64,000 bases of DNA from Gerris lacustris (lineage: Eukaryota; Arthropoda; Insecta; Hemiptera; Gerridae). Each line of letters begins with the position of its first letter. Within the stretch, counting starts at the first letter, position 1. The notes below the pieces were generated by a model. It saw only the letters and a program-made list of their open reading frames with translations, made no database searches and had not been told where the DNA came from. The stretch lies in NCBI GenBank assembly GCA_951217055.1, contig OX578276.1:120164979-120228978 (forward strand), given 5' to 3'. A program made the position numbers and the translations under genes. This document shows, piece by piece, positions 1-13,400 of this stretch.

Positions 1-484
1 AAAAATTAAGTCAGTAAATACATTAGTTTAAAATGGTTATTTTGTCTATTTATTGTATTTATAGTCCTTTTATTTTTATAAAAAGGGTTTTATTTATTAT
101 TCTAGTTTATTGTTATTTGTATTGTTCTATTTCATAGTTATTCTACTATTTAGTGTTTGTTATTCTACTATTTAGTCAAGTAGCAGTTATATGTGATTAG
201 TGATTAGATTAGTTTGACAATTTGTATACATAATTATTATGTCTCAACAATAAAGAAATATTATTATTATTATTATTATTATTATTGACAAGTGTTAAGC
301 CCAACTATGCTGCTGATCCCCTTAAAAATGATTAATTAGTATAATAATATGATGTGTTCAAGTATGATTTTTTTTTTTTTTTTTTTTTTTAAGTGCAGGT
401 TATTGACTAAATTATTTTGTTTAATTCAATTACTATTATATTTGGCTGCAACTGTTCAATTTTCTAAGAATCCTTGTGTTTTAG

Positions 485-3400
485 GAAGACCACCAGGCCC
501 AGAGATGGAGAACAGTACAGACAGAGAATGCTATTCCCTAGCCGCAGGTCTTGGTCTAGGCCTGGTAGTTCTTAGGAAAGGTGCTAATCCATCAGGTCTC
601 CAAGATCTATCTATTGCTGATACTCTACATCATTATATGGTCGGCGGTCCCAAGCGACCTCTCACTGGTAACCATTAATAAATATTCTTAAACTATATGT
701 AAACTTAATTGATTAAGATCCAATGTTCCACTGAAGATGTCACATTAAGTTAAGGCTGGACGCACAATAAGACCGGTGACGCAGAGCAGTTCTGCACCAC
801 TTGGGGATCTGACTCAGAAACAAAGTGACACTCTTAGATGGTGCAGGCTAGTGAATGTTTTTTAAATATTGTTATTTGTAAAAATGGATTCTGTTTTGGC
901 AGGGGGAGATGAATACAACAGTTTTCAACCCCTATTAGCCGCCAATGGTATTCATTGAAAAAATACAAGAAACTAAGATAACAACTTAAAACTAGCATAA
1001 GAAAGAAAATTATAAATCAGGATGCTGAATTATCTTTAATGCATTTAGTTTAAAAAAAAAATAATAAAATAAAAATACCATCATTGTACAAATATCATTG
1101 TAAAATGAAAACCATGATTGTAAAATATCATACAAATTAAATTAATAGTATAATTTGTCATCTAACAAAAAACCCTGCCTTCAACGGATATTTCAAAAGA
1201 AGAGAAGACAAAAAAAGATAATTTAAGAAGCCAACAGGTAAAATAAGTCTTTAATGTTGATACCGCCCGGCAAAGGGATAGACTAAGCATGTGACGCAAA
1301 ACCAACATCAACGAACGTAATATTGAAATTGTATAGTCGGAACCTCGGAGACCTCTCATTGGTCAGGACCGTGTGGGCTTTTGTAACGGGCTTACCTATA
1401 TAAGGAGCAACGTTTCCTAAGGATGGATTCATTCTGATTCTCTCTCACTCAGCCACATGCACTCGCTCAAGACTCCCGACCTCACTAGAACCTTCCCTCA
1501 GCCGACCCATCACGGAACGAAGCCGGACGACGAGCCTCGAGCACCGCGAGAAGAAGCCGTAGAGACGGGCCGCCTTCCTGCCCTCGCCCCTCTGCTACGA
1601 TAAGTAAAGGCCTACGACCGGGAGTGCCGCGCTGAGACCGCCCTAGCCCGACCGACCTTGTACCCTACACCTCTACCCTAGTACTATCTCTCGACTCCGC
1701 TTACCAACCAACCGAACGCACGACTTCTTATTCGCCTCTACCTCTTCTTCTTTTCCCTCACCCCCATCCCTCAGCCTACCCAACTCCTTCGTACTCCCCG
1801 AGCGCAGTCGCTGTCCGCCCCTGTGGAATTTTAGCCGGCTGTTCCGTTCGGGAGTAAGGAAGGTGGTGATACGCTGGCCTATCGGCATTAGCGTATCGAC
1901 GGGAGTAGATGACTACAGACCCGCACGCTGACCTCGTATTAGCGCCCGGACCGTAGTTCAGATACGGCACTCAACCCTTCCGCTTTACTAAGCAGTCCTT
2001 TTCAGGACCACAAACCAACTACCCACCGAGCTTCCAAACCCAACACGGTTCCAAACCAGTCCTTCTCAGGGCTCTCGCTTCACTTCTCCCAAGTCCTTTT
2101 TAGGACTCTCGCTCACTTCATCTACGGAACCGTGACCGGGATGAGAAAGCCCGGTACCCCCTGATCCCCTTGGCCTCCCCTTTCCTGAGTCCTTCCACAC
2201 CCCTCTGTCTATTTTTTTTACTCCACACCCGACTCCCCTCACACATCCACCCTCTCACCTTACGCTAGCACCCGACGACCTAGCCGTATCAATGTATAAG
2301 AGGAAAAATATCTGTACAAAGGATCTCGCCAATCTGAACCGTGTCATCGATCTGTCCCTGTGTGGGGTACGGTGAGAGAAGATAAATGAGCCCAAGATCA
2401 AGTTATTAAGGTTTTTGCTCTTCTATTCAAGGCGCTCTGTCCCCGGTTCTAAATAGGGAAAAGAAGCATAGTTTTAAAATAGTCTTGATTAGTGATACTG
2501 AATTAAAAATAATAAGGTTTGAGAAAATAACAAATTAAATATTGAAAATAAATTTCAGAAAGGATAATTATTGAATACTGTTAATGGATCTGTGTAGAAA
2601 TTAACTAAAGTTTTACTGTCACAGTGGGGCCTAAAAGATAAGTCCATATGAGTAATGGATAAATAAACCATATGAGTTAATGGATAATAAGGTTGACAAA
2701 GCTTACTTATGTAGACGTGAAAAGAAATTAATTATTATAAATAACCAGATCTGGTTTTAAGGTAGATATTCCCTCGATAAACCCACTCAACTCGGCTATG
2801 TAAATCAAAACTTTGGCTATTTGTGGAAAAATTCTCTTTTCTTTCTAAATTCCCTGTGAGTTCCTCTTTTTTCATGTGTTCACTTTTCCACAGCTTTACA
2901 TTCTTGACTTCTCTGATTATGTTTCTAACTCAGCATCCGAATCTTCCTCAGAGCTGGAATCAAGAAATTCTCCCAAGATGTTTTTGGTTGCATACACCAC
3001 CCAATTCAACACAACACAACTCTAGCATTCATTAAACTAATAGATAATTGTGTCACACAGTTTTTTTTTTTTCGTGCAGCCCTGCCTTTTCTGTGCTGCA
3101 CGACACAGCTTAACTCCCTCTTAACTCTAATTCTACGTATTGATATTTTAGGGTCTCAGAAAGAGAAGTATAAGAGTCCTAGCTATCAAATCAGGGAAGA
3201 GGACAGAGTAAATAATAATGTTACTGCACCTGGAGCTATTCTAGCCCTTGGCCTCATGTATTTCAACACTGGCAACAGGTTTGTGGAACTCCTATTATTC
3301 CCTTTATTTCTTGATAATTTATTTTTCAGGTACATCATTTTAATTTTAGGTTTATTCATAAATTAATGGAACTGTTTTTATTGTCGTAATAACTAAGCAG

Positions 3401-6400
3401 TGGCCTATATTCACTAATTCAACAATAATTTTATTTGTGTGTTTTTTTTATGATCTAACTCTTTATTTGTTAATTTACTCTTAATATTGATACATATAAA
3501 AATAAATAAATTCACAAAACTTTTATTTATTGTTTTTATGTTAATAGTATTTAGGAACTTACTATCAGTTAACATTAAATATCCAAGTGATTAAATTTTT
3601 CTTGATTATTTTTATGTTAAAATTATATGTGTGTTTTAGGGCAGTAGCTAGTTGGTTGGAAGCACCACAGTCTGAATATATGCTGGGATTTGTCTGTCCA
3701 GACCTTCTGTTACTTCGTATTATTGCTCACGGTTTGATTATGTGGGATGATGTACAGCCAAGCCTTGAGTGGGTCGAATCTCATGTACCGGATGCCATCA
3801 AACCTTACTGCTTTACTAAACCTAAACCAGATACTGATGATATTGACTATGAAACTATGAAGTGAGCTTATTTTTTATGTTAAATTTATTATCTTTAAAT
3901 GTATTGAGATTGTTTAAAGTTATGATTCCTTGTAATATCAAATAGACAGAGGTTTATTCTTTGTGTAAAAAAAATTAAATGTATGAAGACATTTGTTTGC
4001 ATCTTCTTTAGAATATCTTTTGGATATTATAAATACTCTTTTTTTCCTCAGATAAAACCGCTGCAGACTCTCAAGTATTTTTATATTTTTTTGTATCTCT
4101 AGTTTCCCCTTCACCCACTTATTTTTTTTCCTTGTAACTTAATTACTAAGATTATTTTATTATATCTTTTAAAAAAAAGGTGTCAATTATTATTGTATTG
4201 ATTTTATTTTTAAATTTTGTCCACAGTCAAGCATTTGTGAATCTCATCTCTGGAGCTTGTTTTGTTCTTGGACTGAAGTTTGCTGGCTCTGCAAATGAAC
4301 AAGCATTTCAAACATTGCACCAAGTCTGCAATGTTCTTCTCTCCCTGGCTGGCAAATCCATAGCTGAACTTGCTGGCAAATCAACTATTGAAACCTGTAT
4401 CAATGTTGTTCTTATTTCCTTGTCGATGGTAAGATTGTTATTTATTGATAGTTATAAATTCTTGGTTTTTAAAACAGCTGGGTTTTTTTACATAACAGTG
4501 AGATTAAATCTTTAGATTAAGTGAAATAATTATTCATTTATCTACAATTGATACGAAATATAAACATTGTATCTCTGTTTTAGATGCGTAGAAAGTGATT
4601 CTTTACGTACTTGTATTCATTCCGCTTGTGCGTTTCATAATTCCTCTTTTTTCCGCCTTAGTGTGGTAAAATAAAGAAGAATTATTCACCTTTAACGCAC
4701 GATTAACGAGTTTGTTTATTTTTAACAAAACTAATTTGCTGTTTGTTTAATTAAAGTGACTGTTTATATCGAGTTTTTAGTGTAAAACTATGATTTATTT
4801 AAGTCATTATGACTAAAATGAGGAGAATAATACGCCTCCCGAAATAATTAATTCGCACAAAATACAACTAATGAGTTAATGTCATCTTTACCAAAAGAGG
4901 AATATGAACTTACATACAGGAAGTTTATTAAATATTACTCCACACTCACATGCAAAATGCTACTTTCCGCATGAGAGGCGTAATATACTATTATAAACAT
5001 AAACACCAAAATATGGGTTTTTTGACCAAATTAAATTTTTAAAGAGTTTAATGCTGCTTAACATAGTACTTGGTCTTGATTTTGTTTAGAGTATAAATGT
5101 TAATGAATGAGAAATTCCACGCTCAACATTATTCTCCTAATGACCCAGATGATTATATATGATAATGAATGAGAAATTCCACGCTCAACATTATTCTCCT
5201 AATGACCCAGATGATTATATATGATAATGATGATATAATGTGATAATTATCTTGTTTTTGATGATAATCTAAAAAAAATTTATTCACGTACATAATAGAT
5301 AGAGGAACCTACATTTAGCAGCTTTCAGCTTCTCATGTTTTCTTTTTGGTATTGTAGTTTTAGCATTTCTTTTAAAAACTAGAAGCGTCATTCCTGGGTA
5401 ATGCTCTTCGTTATCACTTATCTTAAGTTATGACTTATAACCATAATGTTGTTAAGATTTTAAAGTTAAGCAACTTACATAGTTATGTATAAGAAAACTG
5501 ACAAGATAGTTAAGTAACTGTCTAGGTGTGTTCAAAAAGAATGCGATCATATTTTTTTGTACCAAGACAAATGAAGAGAATGAGAGCCGGCCTGGCCGTT
5601 TGGATTAAATTACTTACCACGTCTGCCCAGCCATCACTGAATCAAGAGCGGTATGAGGTTGTGGGTTCGATCCCTCGCCGTGACAAATGAAGCTCAGGAA
5701 GCATGGCTTGGAGCACGTGGATAGGCTATCCTAGTGAGCATGCTTGAATTATTTCAGTCACTGGCAGACCACTGATATGTGAGTTAAATATAAGAGACAG
5801 GGCCGTTGTATATTCGTTGTTTTTTTTTTACAAAATCTAGTTCCCTTCAGAGGCATTTTCAGCTTTGGGAAAACGCAGAAATCACATAGAGCCATATTGG
5901 GAGCAGGGCCGTAACTACAATCTTGGGGGCCCTGGGGCAAGATTATTCTGGAGGCCCTTCGTGGTGTCGAGGGGATACTTTGAAACTACTGCATTCTGTG
6001 GGTTTCCCATGGTACTAACTATTATAACACTCTAACCCTATTAAAATATACAGTATAAGCTTTCAGAATATATCTCTATCTCATTTTTTTCAAAAAATGG
6101 ACTTGGCCCACTTTAGCACTGACCCCCTCACTTATACTTATACGATCTCTTCGTAACAGTTTAAGGAAAAAACTCTGATAAAGGTAAACAATATATTGAG
6201 TAAGCGTCAGAGTTTTTTGTTGGTTCACCGTGTAATAGTCCTCAAAAAACTTAATGGTGAACTACGTTTGTCATGGGGCCCCTGGTGCGTGAAAATATTG
6301 AATATTTTTCTGTAAATGTCTAGGGGCCCCCTAGTTTCAAAAGAACCGTTTAATAATAGTCCATAATTATTCTCTCCTGAAACTATTTTTTTTGATAAAA

Positions 6401-7417
6401 GGCTTTTAAAATTCACATTATTTCGTTTTGCCCATTGAAATTCAAATAGGGCCGGGGCCCTAGGATCGGGGGCCCCGGGGCACTGCCCCGGTGGTAGTTA
6501 CGGCACTGATTGGGAGTGTTGTGTTTGGCCAGGAAACTGTTTCAAATGTCCAACTAGCCTTGTCTTTTAGTTCTCTAATCGTGATTCGACAATTCTGCAT
6601 TACCATGATCTTTACTTAATTAATGACAATCTCATTTCTCACATTAGGGGCCATGCAGTCATCTTTAAAGCAGTTATACCACTCTTTTATGTGTTTGATG
6701 CCCATTGCTTCATCCCATGAAAACCTGTTAAATCTCACGAATTTGTTCCACTTGGGAATTGCCCAGCTTTATACAAAATTTGCAGTAGTTTTGTTTAAGT
6801 CATTTTGTTAAACACTGACTGACTGCTTCTTCAGTCATGAAATAATTCAAGCCTACTCACTAGGATAGCTTATCCATGCACCAAGCCACATCTCCTTCAT
6901 CATTATCATTTCATCATCTTCTTTTGTCTTAGTACAAAAAAATTTGGTTGGATACTTTTTGAACACACCTTGCTAGAACTTAGACCTCCCCAATTTTGCT
7001 AACATTTCAAAGTATTTAATTTTCTATATTGTTTCAGGTTATGTGTGGTACTGGCGATCTGGAAGTGGTGAGATTATGTCGCTACCTGAGGATGCGGGTG
7101 TCTAACAGTGTTGTCACTTATGGTTCTCACCTTGCAACCCACATGGCTTTAGGCCTCCTGTTCTTAGGAGGGGGTGCATACACACTCTCTACCTCACCTG
7201 AGTCTATAGCTGCCCTTATATGTGCCTTCTTCCCTAGGTTCCCAACGCATAGTAATGACAATAGGTATCTACAATTTATTACTATATGATTTTATTCGCA
7301 ATTATATACCTCTTCTAGATGCAGGGCCGGCGACAGGGGGGGGCAACTGGGTCAATTGCCCAGGGGCCCGGGCTTTCAGGGGGCCCGGCTCCGGCTGTGT
7401 GAAAAATGTTATATTGT

Positions 7418-7484
<67 letters not shown>

Positions 7485-10400
7485 GGGCGAAATTATTTTA
7501 ATAAAATTATTTTTGGGAGATAAATATAAGAACAAAAAAGCAAGGTAAAACCAATAAAGAGTCTAAATCAGGGTGAGAATAGTATGAGATGTTATGGTTT
7601 AAACCTCAGAGTTCTTCATTTTCAGTCGAAAATAAAGAACCTACCAGTCGGTAGGAGATCCAAGCGTTTTTACACTAAAATTTATCTTATCTAATATGGT
7701 TTTAGCTGTACTAGATAAGGAAATCTGTTCCTAACTTAACTAGTCGTACCTTCATTGCTATCTCTATCGATTTTTTTGCTATATAATGACAGAGAGAGAA
7801 ATACATATTTATGTATTATAATAATATGTATTTCTCTCTCTGTCTTAATCCCCCTTACACAACCTCTTTTTATTTAGTTTCTAACTCTTTTCTTGCTAAT
7901 TTTACCTCCCTTTATAGTTGTTATCTTTTCTACCCTTCCCTTATTTTTGAATTGTTATCTATTAATTTAATAAAAGTTTCAAGCTCGGTTCTGTACTGTT
8001 ATAGCTCTCGTACGAAGTGGTCCTGTCATTTATTGTAAATTTTAACTTAAAACTCTGATATTTTTTATTTCTTATTGAACGTTCTTATTTTGTGTGCAAC
8101 ATTAAATTATTTGGATAATTCTTCTGAAGAATTCACTTAAAAAGGTAAGTACGTCCATTTTTTCCTTTGCTGACCCCTTTATATTTATTAGTAGATTTAA
8201 AAAAAACAAAAAAACTTGGGTCTTCAGGCGTTTAAATAAAAACAATTTGTTTTTAAAAAAGTGATATTTAATTCCTAAATGGAGATATCTTCAAACCTGC
8301 AAAAAGTTTATTGTTATTAGGTAGTCATTTTTTTAAAAAAAGAGAACAAATTTTCTTATTTTTGGGTTTTCGAAAAAAAGTCGTTCTTTATATAAACTCT
8401 TGCTTGATCTTAAACCTCTAAAAATGATAAAATTTTCTTGATTTTGTGTACAGGGTGTTCTGTTTTTTTGAAAATTTTAAAATATGACCAAGAGTAAACA
8501 ACCCATATTTTTGATGGCATCGAAAAATATTATTCAGAATTGCAAAAAACTTATAAATATTAATTTATTTTGACACATTTGTTTGTTTACAAAACTTTTT
8601 TAATAATATAGACAGATAAGACTCGGAGGTGCACTCGCAAATTTTCTAGTACCGGATCGCCGAGGGGGGGGGGGGATCCGGGCAGATAAATTTTGGAAAA
8701 TATAACCTCTAAAAGGCGTTTTTATGTATTCTGGAGCCCTATGGTAAAATTTACCATTCGACCCCAAGGCATGATTAATGATGAAGTAAAGAAAACATAA
8801 GTCTACTTTAGGGGAAAACATCTCGCTTAATAACACCATACTGTTGTTTAACTTTCTGATAGTTGGATTTTGTAAAAATCCTGGAAACATTTTTCATAAC
8901 AAAAGTACAATTTGCGTAAATTAATCTAAGCAACTTATTTTATTATCATTTTATTAGCTATTCAAATTTAGAATTAAAAAACCTAGTTTTTTTATATAAT
9001 AATTAGTTGCCGTACTTATTCTTTTTTTATCTTTGATTTGTTGAATTTAGAACGGGTCACAACATTTCTTATGTTAATAACGTCACTAACATAGTTAGTT
9101 GATTGATTATGAATGAGCTAAACGACGAAATGTACTAAGACTTGTTTTAATATGTTTTTATAATACTGCACATGCCATGCATTCAGCATAATTTAATCCC
9201 TCTACAAAATTGTATAAGTATTACAAAATAGTTTTAGTACAATAGTACCACTTCAAATCCCAAAACGATAAATTAATAAATCTATATTATAATTTATTTT
9301 GTATGAACGAAATTACATTGCATTATCAAGTAAAATGTAAAAATTATACTAGATGTTCCTCTTTGTCTTTGGAACATCCACTGACTTTTTTTACTAATTT
9401 TTCATCCGTTGAAGCAGTACCGGAACGGCGTTCCGGTACCAGTACACCCCGATAAGACTATAATAAAAAGAAATTATAACCTCGTTATGAAGTCATGATG
9501 TTTAAATTTTAAATTCTTCTTTACCGGAAATTTGGTAAATTTTCTAAAAGATCAGGGTAAAATGATAAGGTATTAATTTCTTTTTATTATAGTCTTATTA
9601 CATATTTTTTTTCTTTTTAATAAAGATTATAAAAAATGTTTCTAACAGGTATGAGTAATAGAAAATAATAGTCTAGTTAAATTAGGAAAAAAAACATTAA
9701 ATCATATAGTTCTGGAAAAAAGCTTAAAATTATCGGAAGACCCTACAGTCTAACATACTAAAAGTCCCCAAGGGTGGGGGTGAGCCCCCCCTACAATTGA
9801 GGGTTTTAGGTGCCAATTTTGGGTTTTTCACAAATATCTCGTAAAGTATTACCTTTAGGCGAATTGTAGTTATTTACAAATTTGTTCTTCCATTTTTCTA
9901 TTTTTTTCTAACTAACCGTTTTCGAGATAAATGCGTTCAAAATTTAATAAATTTAGCACTTGAAGGAAATATGGGGGAAACTGGATTTCTCATTCATAAT
10001 TTACTAGGTTAAATTAAGCGCGGTATTCATTATTCTTTCACATGCTTTTGAATAGTTCCCTCTCCCCAAGATTTATAGCTTGATATCCTCCCCCCCCCCG
10101 TGGTGTGTAAAACCCCCAGCCCCCCCCCCCCCCCCCCCCCCCCCATGTTTTTTTTTTTTTTTTTTTAAACCTAACTAGACTAATAGTCCAGACAAATTAG
10201 GATATAACTTTGCAAAAAATCCCAAAGTTTTGAAATTTGGCTTAAAATGTTCGTATGACTTTCCTGTCTAACATACTAAAAGTCCCCTTTGGGTGGGGGG
10301 AAGCTCGTTCCCCCCTCCCCCACGGGGCCAATTGCAGCTTTTTTTCCTCTTTACCAAATATTTCGAAAAGTATTAACATTAGGCGAATTATGGTTATGTA

Positions 10401-13400
10401 CAAATTTGTTCTTTAATAAATTTCTTATAAAAATAGTCTTCTAGCTCCAACCGTTTTAGAGTTGCAGGCGCTCTAAATTAGGTAATAAAAAATGAAGTAG
10501 GATTATTTGGGCAAAAGAACTCTTTTATTATGGATTTCTGACCTTAAGACGCAATCTATTTTTGCATAGATTTTTGACTCCCCATTCCAAATTTTTCAGA
10601 TCTCTATTTTTATTAGAAATTTAATAAAGAACAAATTTGTACATAACCAAAATTGGCCTAATGTCAATACTTTTCAAGATATTTGGTAAAGAGCAAAACA
10701 AAAGCAGCAATTGGTCCCGTGGGGGAGGGGGGAGCGTCCTTCTTCCCCCCCCCCACCCAAAGGGGACTTTTAGTATGTTAGACAGGAAAGTTATACGAAC
10801 ATTTTAAGCCAAATTTCGAAACTGAGATTTTTTGCAAAGTTATATTCTAATTTGTCTGGACTATTATTCTAGTTAGGTTTTTTAAAAAAAATAAAAAATG
10901 GGGGGGGGGGGGGTTTACACACCTGGGGGGGGGGGATATCAAGCTATAAATCATGGGGCTATAAATAAGCTATAAATCGCATTTATCTAGAAAACGGTTG
11001 TAGTTAGAACAAAAATGAAAAGGACTATTTTTGTTATAAATTTAATGTAGAACAAATCTGTAAATAACTACAATTCGCCTAAAGGTAATACTTTACGAGA
11101 TATTTGTGAAGAACCCAAAATTGGCACCTAAAACTCTCAATTGTAGGAGGGGCTCACCCTCCACCCTCGGGGACTTTTAGTATGTTAGACTGTAGGGTCT
11201 TCCGATCATTTTACGTTTTTTTCCAGAACTATATGATTTTCTGTTTTAAATCCCGTTTTTTGGTCTAATTTAAATGGACTAATAAGGCATATACAATATT
11301 GGGAATTTTTATTTATTTGTTAATTTTTATATATATTATAAGTAATAAATATTTTTTTAAAAAAAGACTGTACCTAATAACTAAATAAACTTTTTGCAGG
11401 TTTGAAGATATCCCAATTTAGAGATGAAATATCACTTTTTTTAAAAAAAAATTACATGTGTATGTTTTTGTTGTACTTTAGACGATGTTTATGAAGTTTT
11501 ATTTAAATCGTTACAGTAGAACGTAAGAATTGGTAAAGCTTCTATTTTTAATTTAGTTAAAATTCCTTGTCATACATACTTAGTTTTAATTTGTTAGACC
11601 CCATAACTAAGGGCTAAAGCCACGGTTTGTAAGACTACGCCGAACGACCGGTTTTTTAGACGTGATTAAGTTTTCCGTCATTCCAGTTTTCTATTTATGT
11701 AACTGGATAAATGGTTGATTGATTTTGTGAAAGAGAATAGTGTGCTGCATGATTTTACTGAAAAATATTACAAAGATGTGGTGGTTTTACAAACCGGGGC
11801 TTTAGGTTGCAGGTTAACTCTGATTGCACAACATAATATGGGGGAAAAAACAGTTAACAAAATGTTTTATTTACAGCTCAAGATAATTTAAAAATGGACA
11901 TATACAAGCATAAGTCAGGAGCTCAGAAACGAAAAGAAAAGCAGCATAAATTAGATGCTAGCAAGAAAGGATGTAGGACATTATTTGACGTTGGAATTAA
12001 ATTTGACGTTAACAGATCTGACGGCACCTGTACGAAATCAGAAATTATTCCAGACATAGAAGGCAGTAGTAAAGAGTTCGAAACTGAAACAGACGGTAAT
12101 TTGGGTGAATTGTCCGTAGCAGAAGGGTCTACAAACAAAACAAAAGAAAATATTATAGAAGATCATGAAACCCTAACTCCAGCTCATACTACAGATAGAG
12201 ATTGTAATTACAACACAGTCGAGATTGTAATTACAAAATCAGACCTGGGACTTTTAAGAGACAAAATTGTTAACAACAAAATAATTGAGACTTTCGTAAA
12301 ATTCGGCCCACCCGACATGCCACCAGATCTGCCAACTGACGGTAAAAGGGCATTTCCAAGGACAACCCTTTTTTCAAAAAGTCCAAACGGAGAGAACGTT
12401 AAGAGGGATTGGCTTGTGTGGAGTGATTCCACAGAGTCATTGTTTTGTTTTCCGTGTAGACTTTTTGGCAGAAGATGCGGAAGTGAGACATCGGTTTCAA
12501 AAAAGTCTGTTTTATTAAGTAACAGTGGATGGAAGAAAGAATATGGTTGGAGAAAACTCTATGACAAACTAGGACTGCATGAAAGGAGCACCTCCCACAA
12601 ACATTTCTACATCCAGTGGAGGGAGTTAGAAATGCGCCTTAATAAAACTTCTGAAATACACACACAGCTTGACTTTGAATTTGCATCAAAAATTAAATAT
12701 TGGGCAGAAATATTTCAAAGATTGTTATCTGTAGTTTTGTTTCTAGGAGAGCGAGGCTTAGCTTTCAGAGGAACCTCCGAAAAAATAGGTGATCCCAACA
12801 ATGGCAACTTTTTGGGGCTGATAGAGTTGTTATCTGAGTATGACCCACTACTAAGAGAACATGTCTCAAAAGTTAAAAAGGCTCAAAAAGATGGTAAACG
12901 GCTTCAAGCTCACTATTTGTCTAAAGAGTCCCAAAATGAATTTATTCAAACTTGTGGCTCAAGAGTTAGACAAAAAGTGCTAGAAGAAAGGAAAAAATCA
13001 AAATATTTTGCTATAATTGCTGATTCTACCCCAGATGCTTCCCACACTGAGCAAACAACATTTGTTTTAAGATACGTTTTGGATTGCGAGTCGGAATTTA
13101 AAGTAATGGAGAGGTTCCTAAGTTTTGTTGATTGCAACAAGAAAACAGGTCAGGATGTAGCTAACTTGATTATGAGTGAACTTGAAAAGAACTCAATTCC
13201 CTTAATGGATTGCAGGGGCCAAGGATACGACAACGGCTCAAACATGGCTGGAATTTATAACGGAGCTCAAGCTATTATAAGTAAACATAACAGTCTTGCA
13301 TTTTACTCTAACTGTGCAGCACACAGCTTAAACCTATGCGGGGTTAATGCAGCAGAGTGCTGTGAAGAAGTAATAACTTTTTTTGGAACATTGCAAAAAA

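Larger units (their letters stand above)
5525..6969 (-). mobile_element. Mariner-like DNA transposon remnant, internally deleted and twice invaded
   Basis: Terminal inverted repeats start GGTGTGTTCAAAAAG at both ends and stay similar for about 50 bp (through GTACYAAGACAAA). The left flank is TA; the right flank is TT, so the TSD is imperfect. On the minus strand the right half reads a degenerate N-terminal transposase (EWYNCFKDD, then NCRITIRELKDKASW) with a stop. The left half reads the C-terminal phrase PNMALCDFCVFPKLKMPLKG, matching the catalytic-domain motif of mariner transposases. The middle of the gene is missing and a hAT insertion separates the halves. Non-functional. Confidence 0.8.

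Noticed and set aside
3060..3115. Hairpin cgtgcag/ctgcacg as an RNA element
   Set aside because: Short, isolated, next to a T run; nothing else supports a function.
5101..5224. CRISPR-like direct repeats
   Set aside because: Only two adjacent identical units without spacers, in an insect intron.
7302..7535. Minus-strand Phe-rich frame and similar poly-F or poly-K frames
   Set aside because: Caused by A/T homopolymers inside transposon ends.
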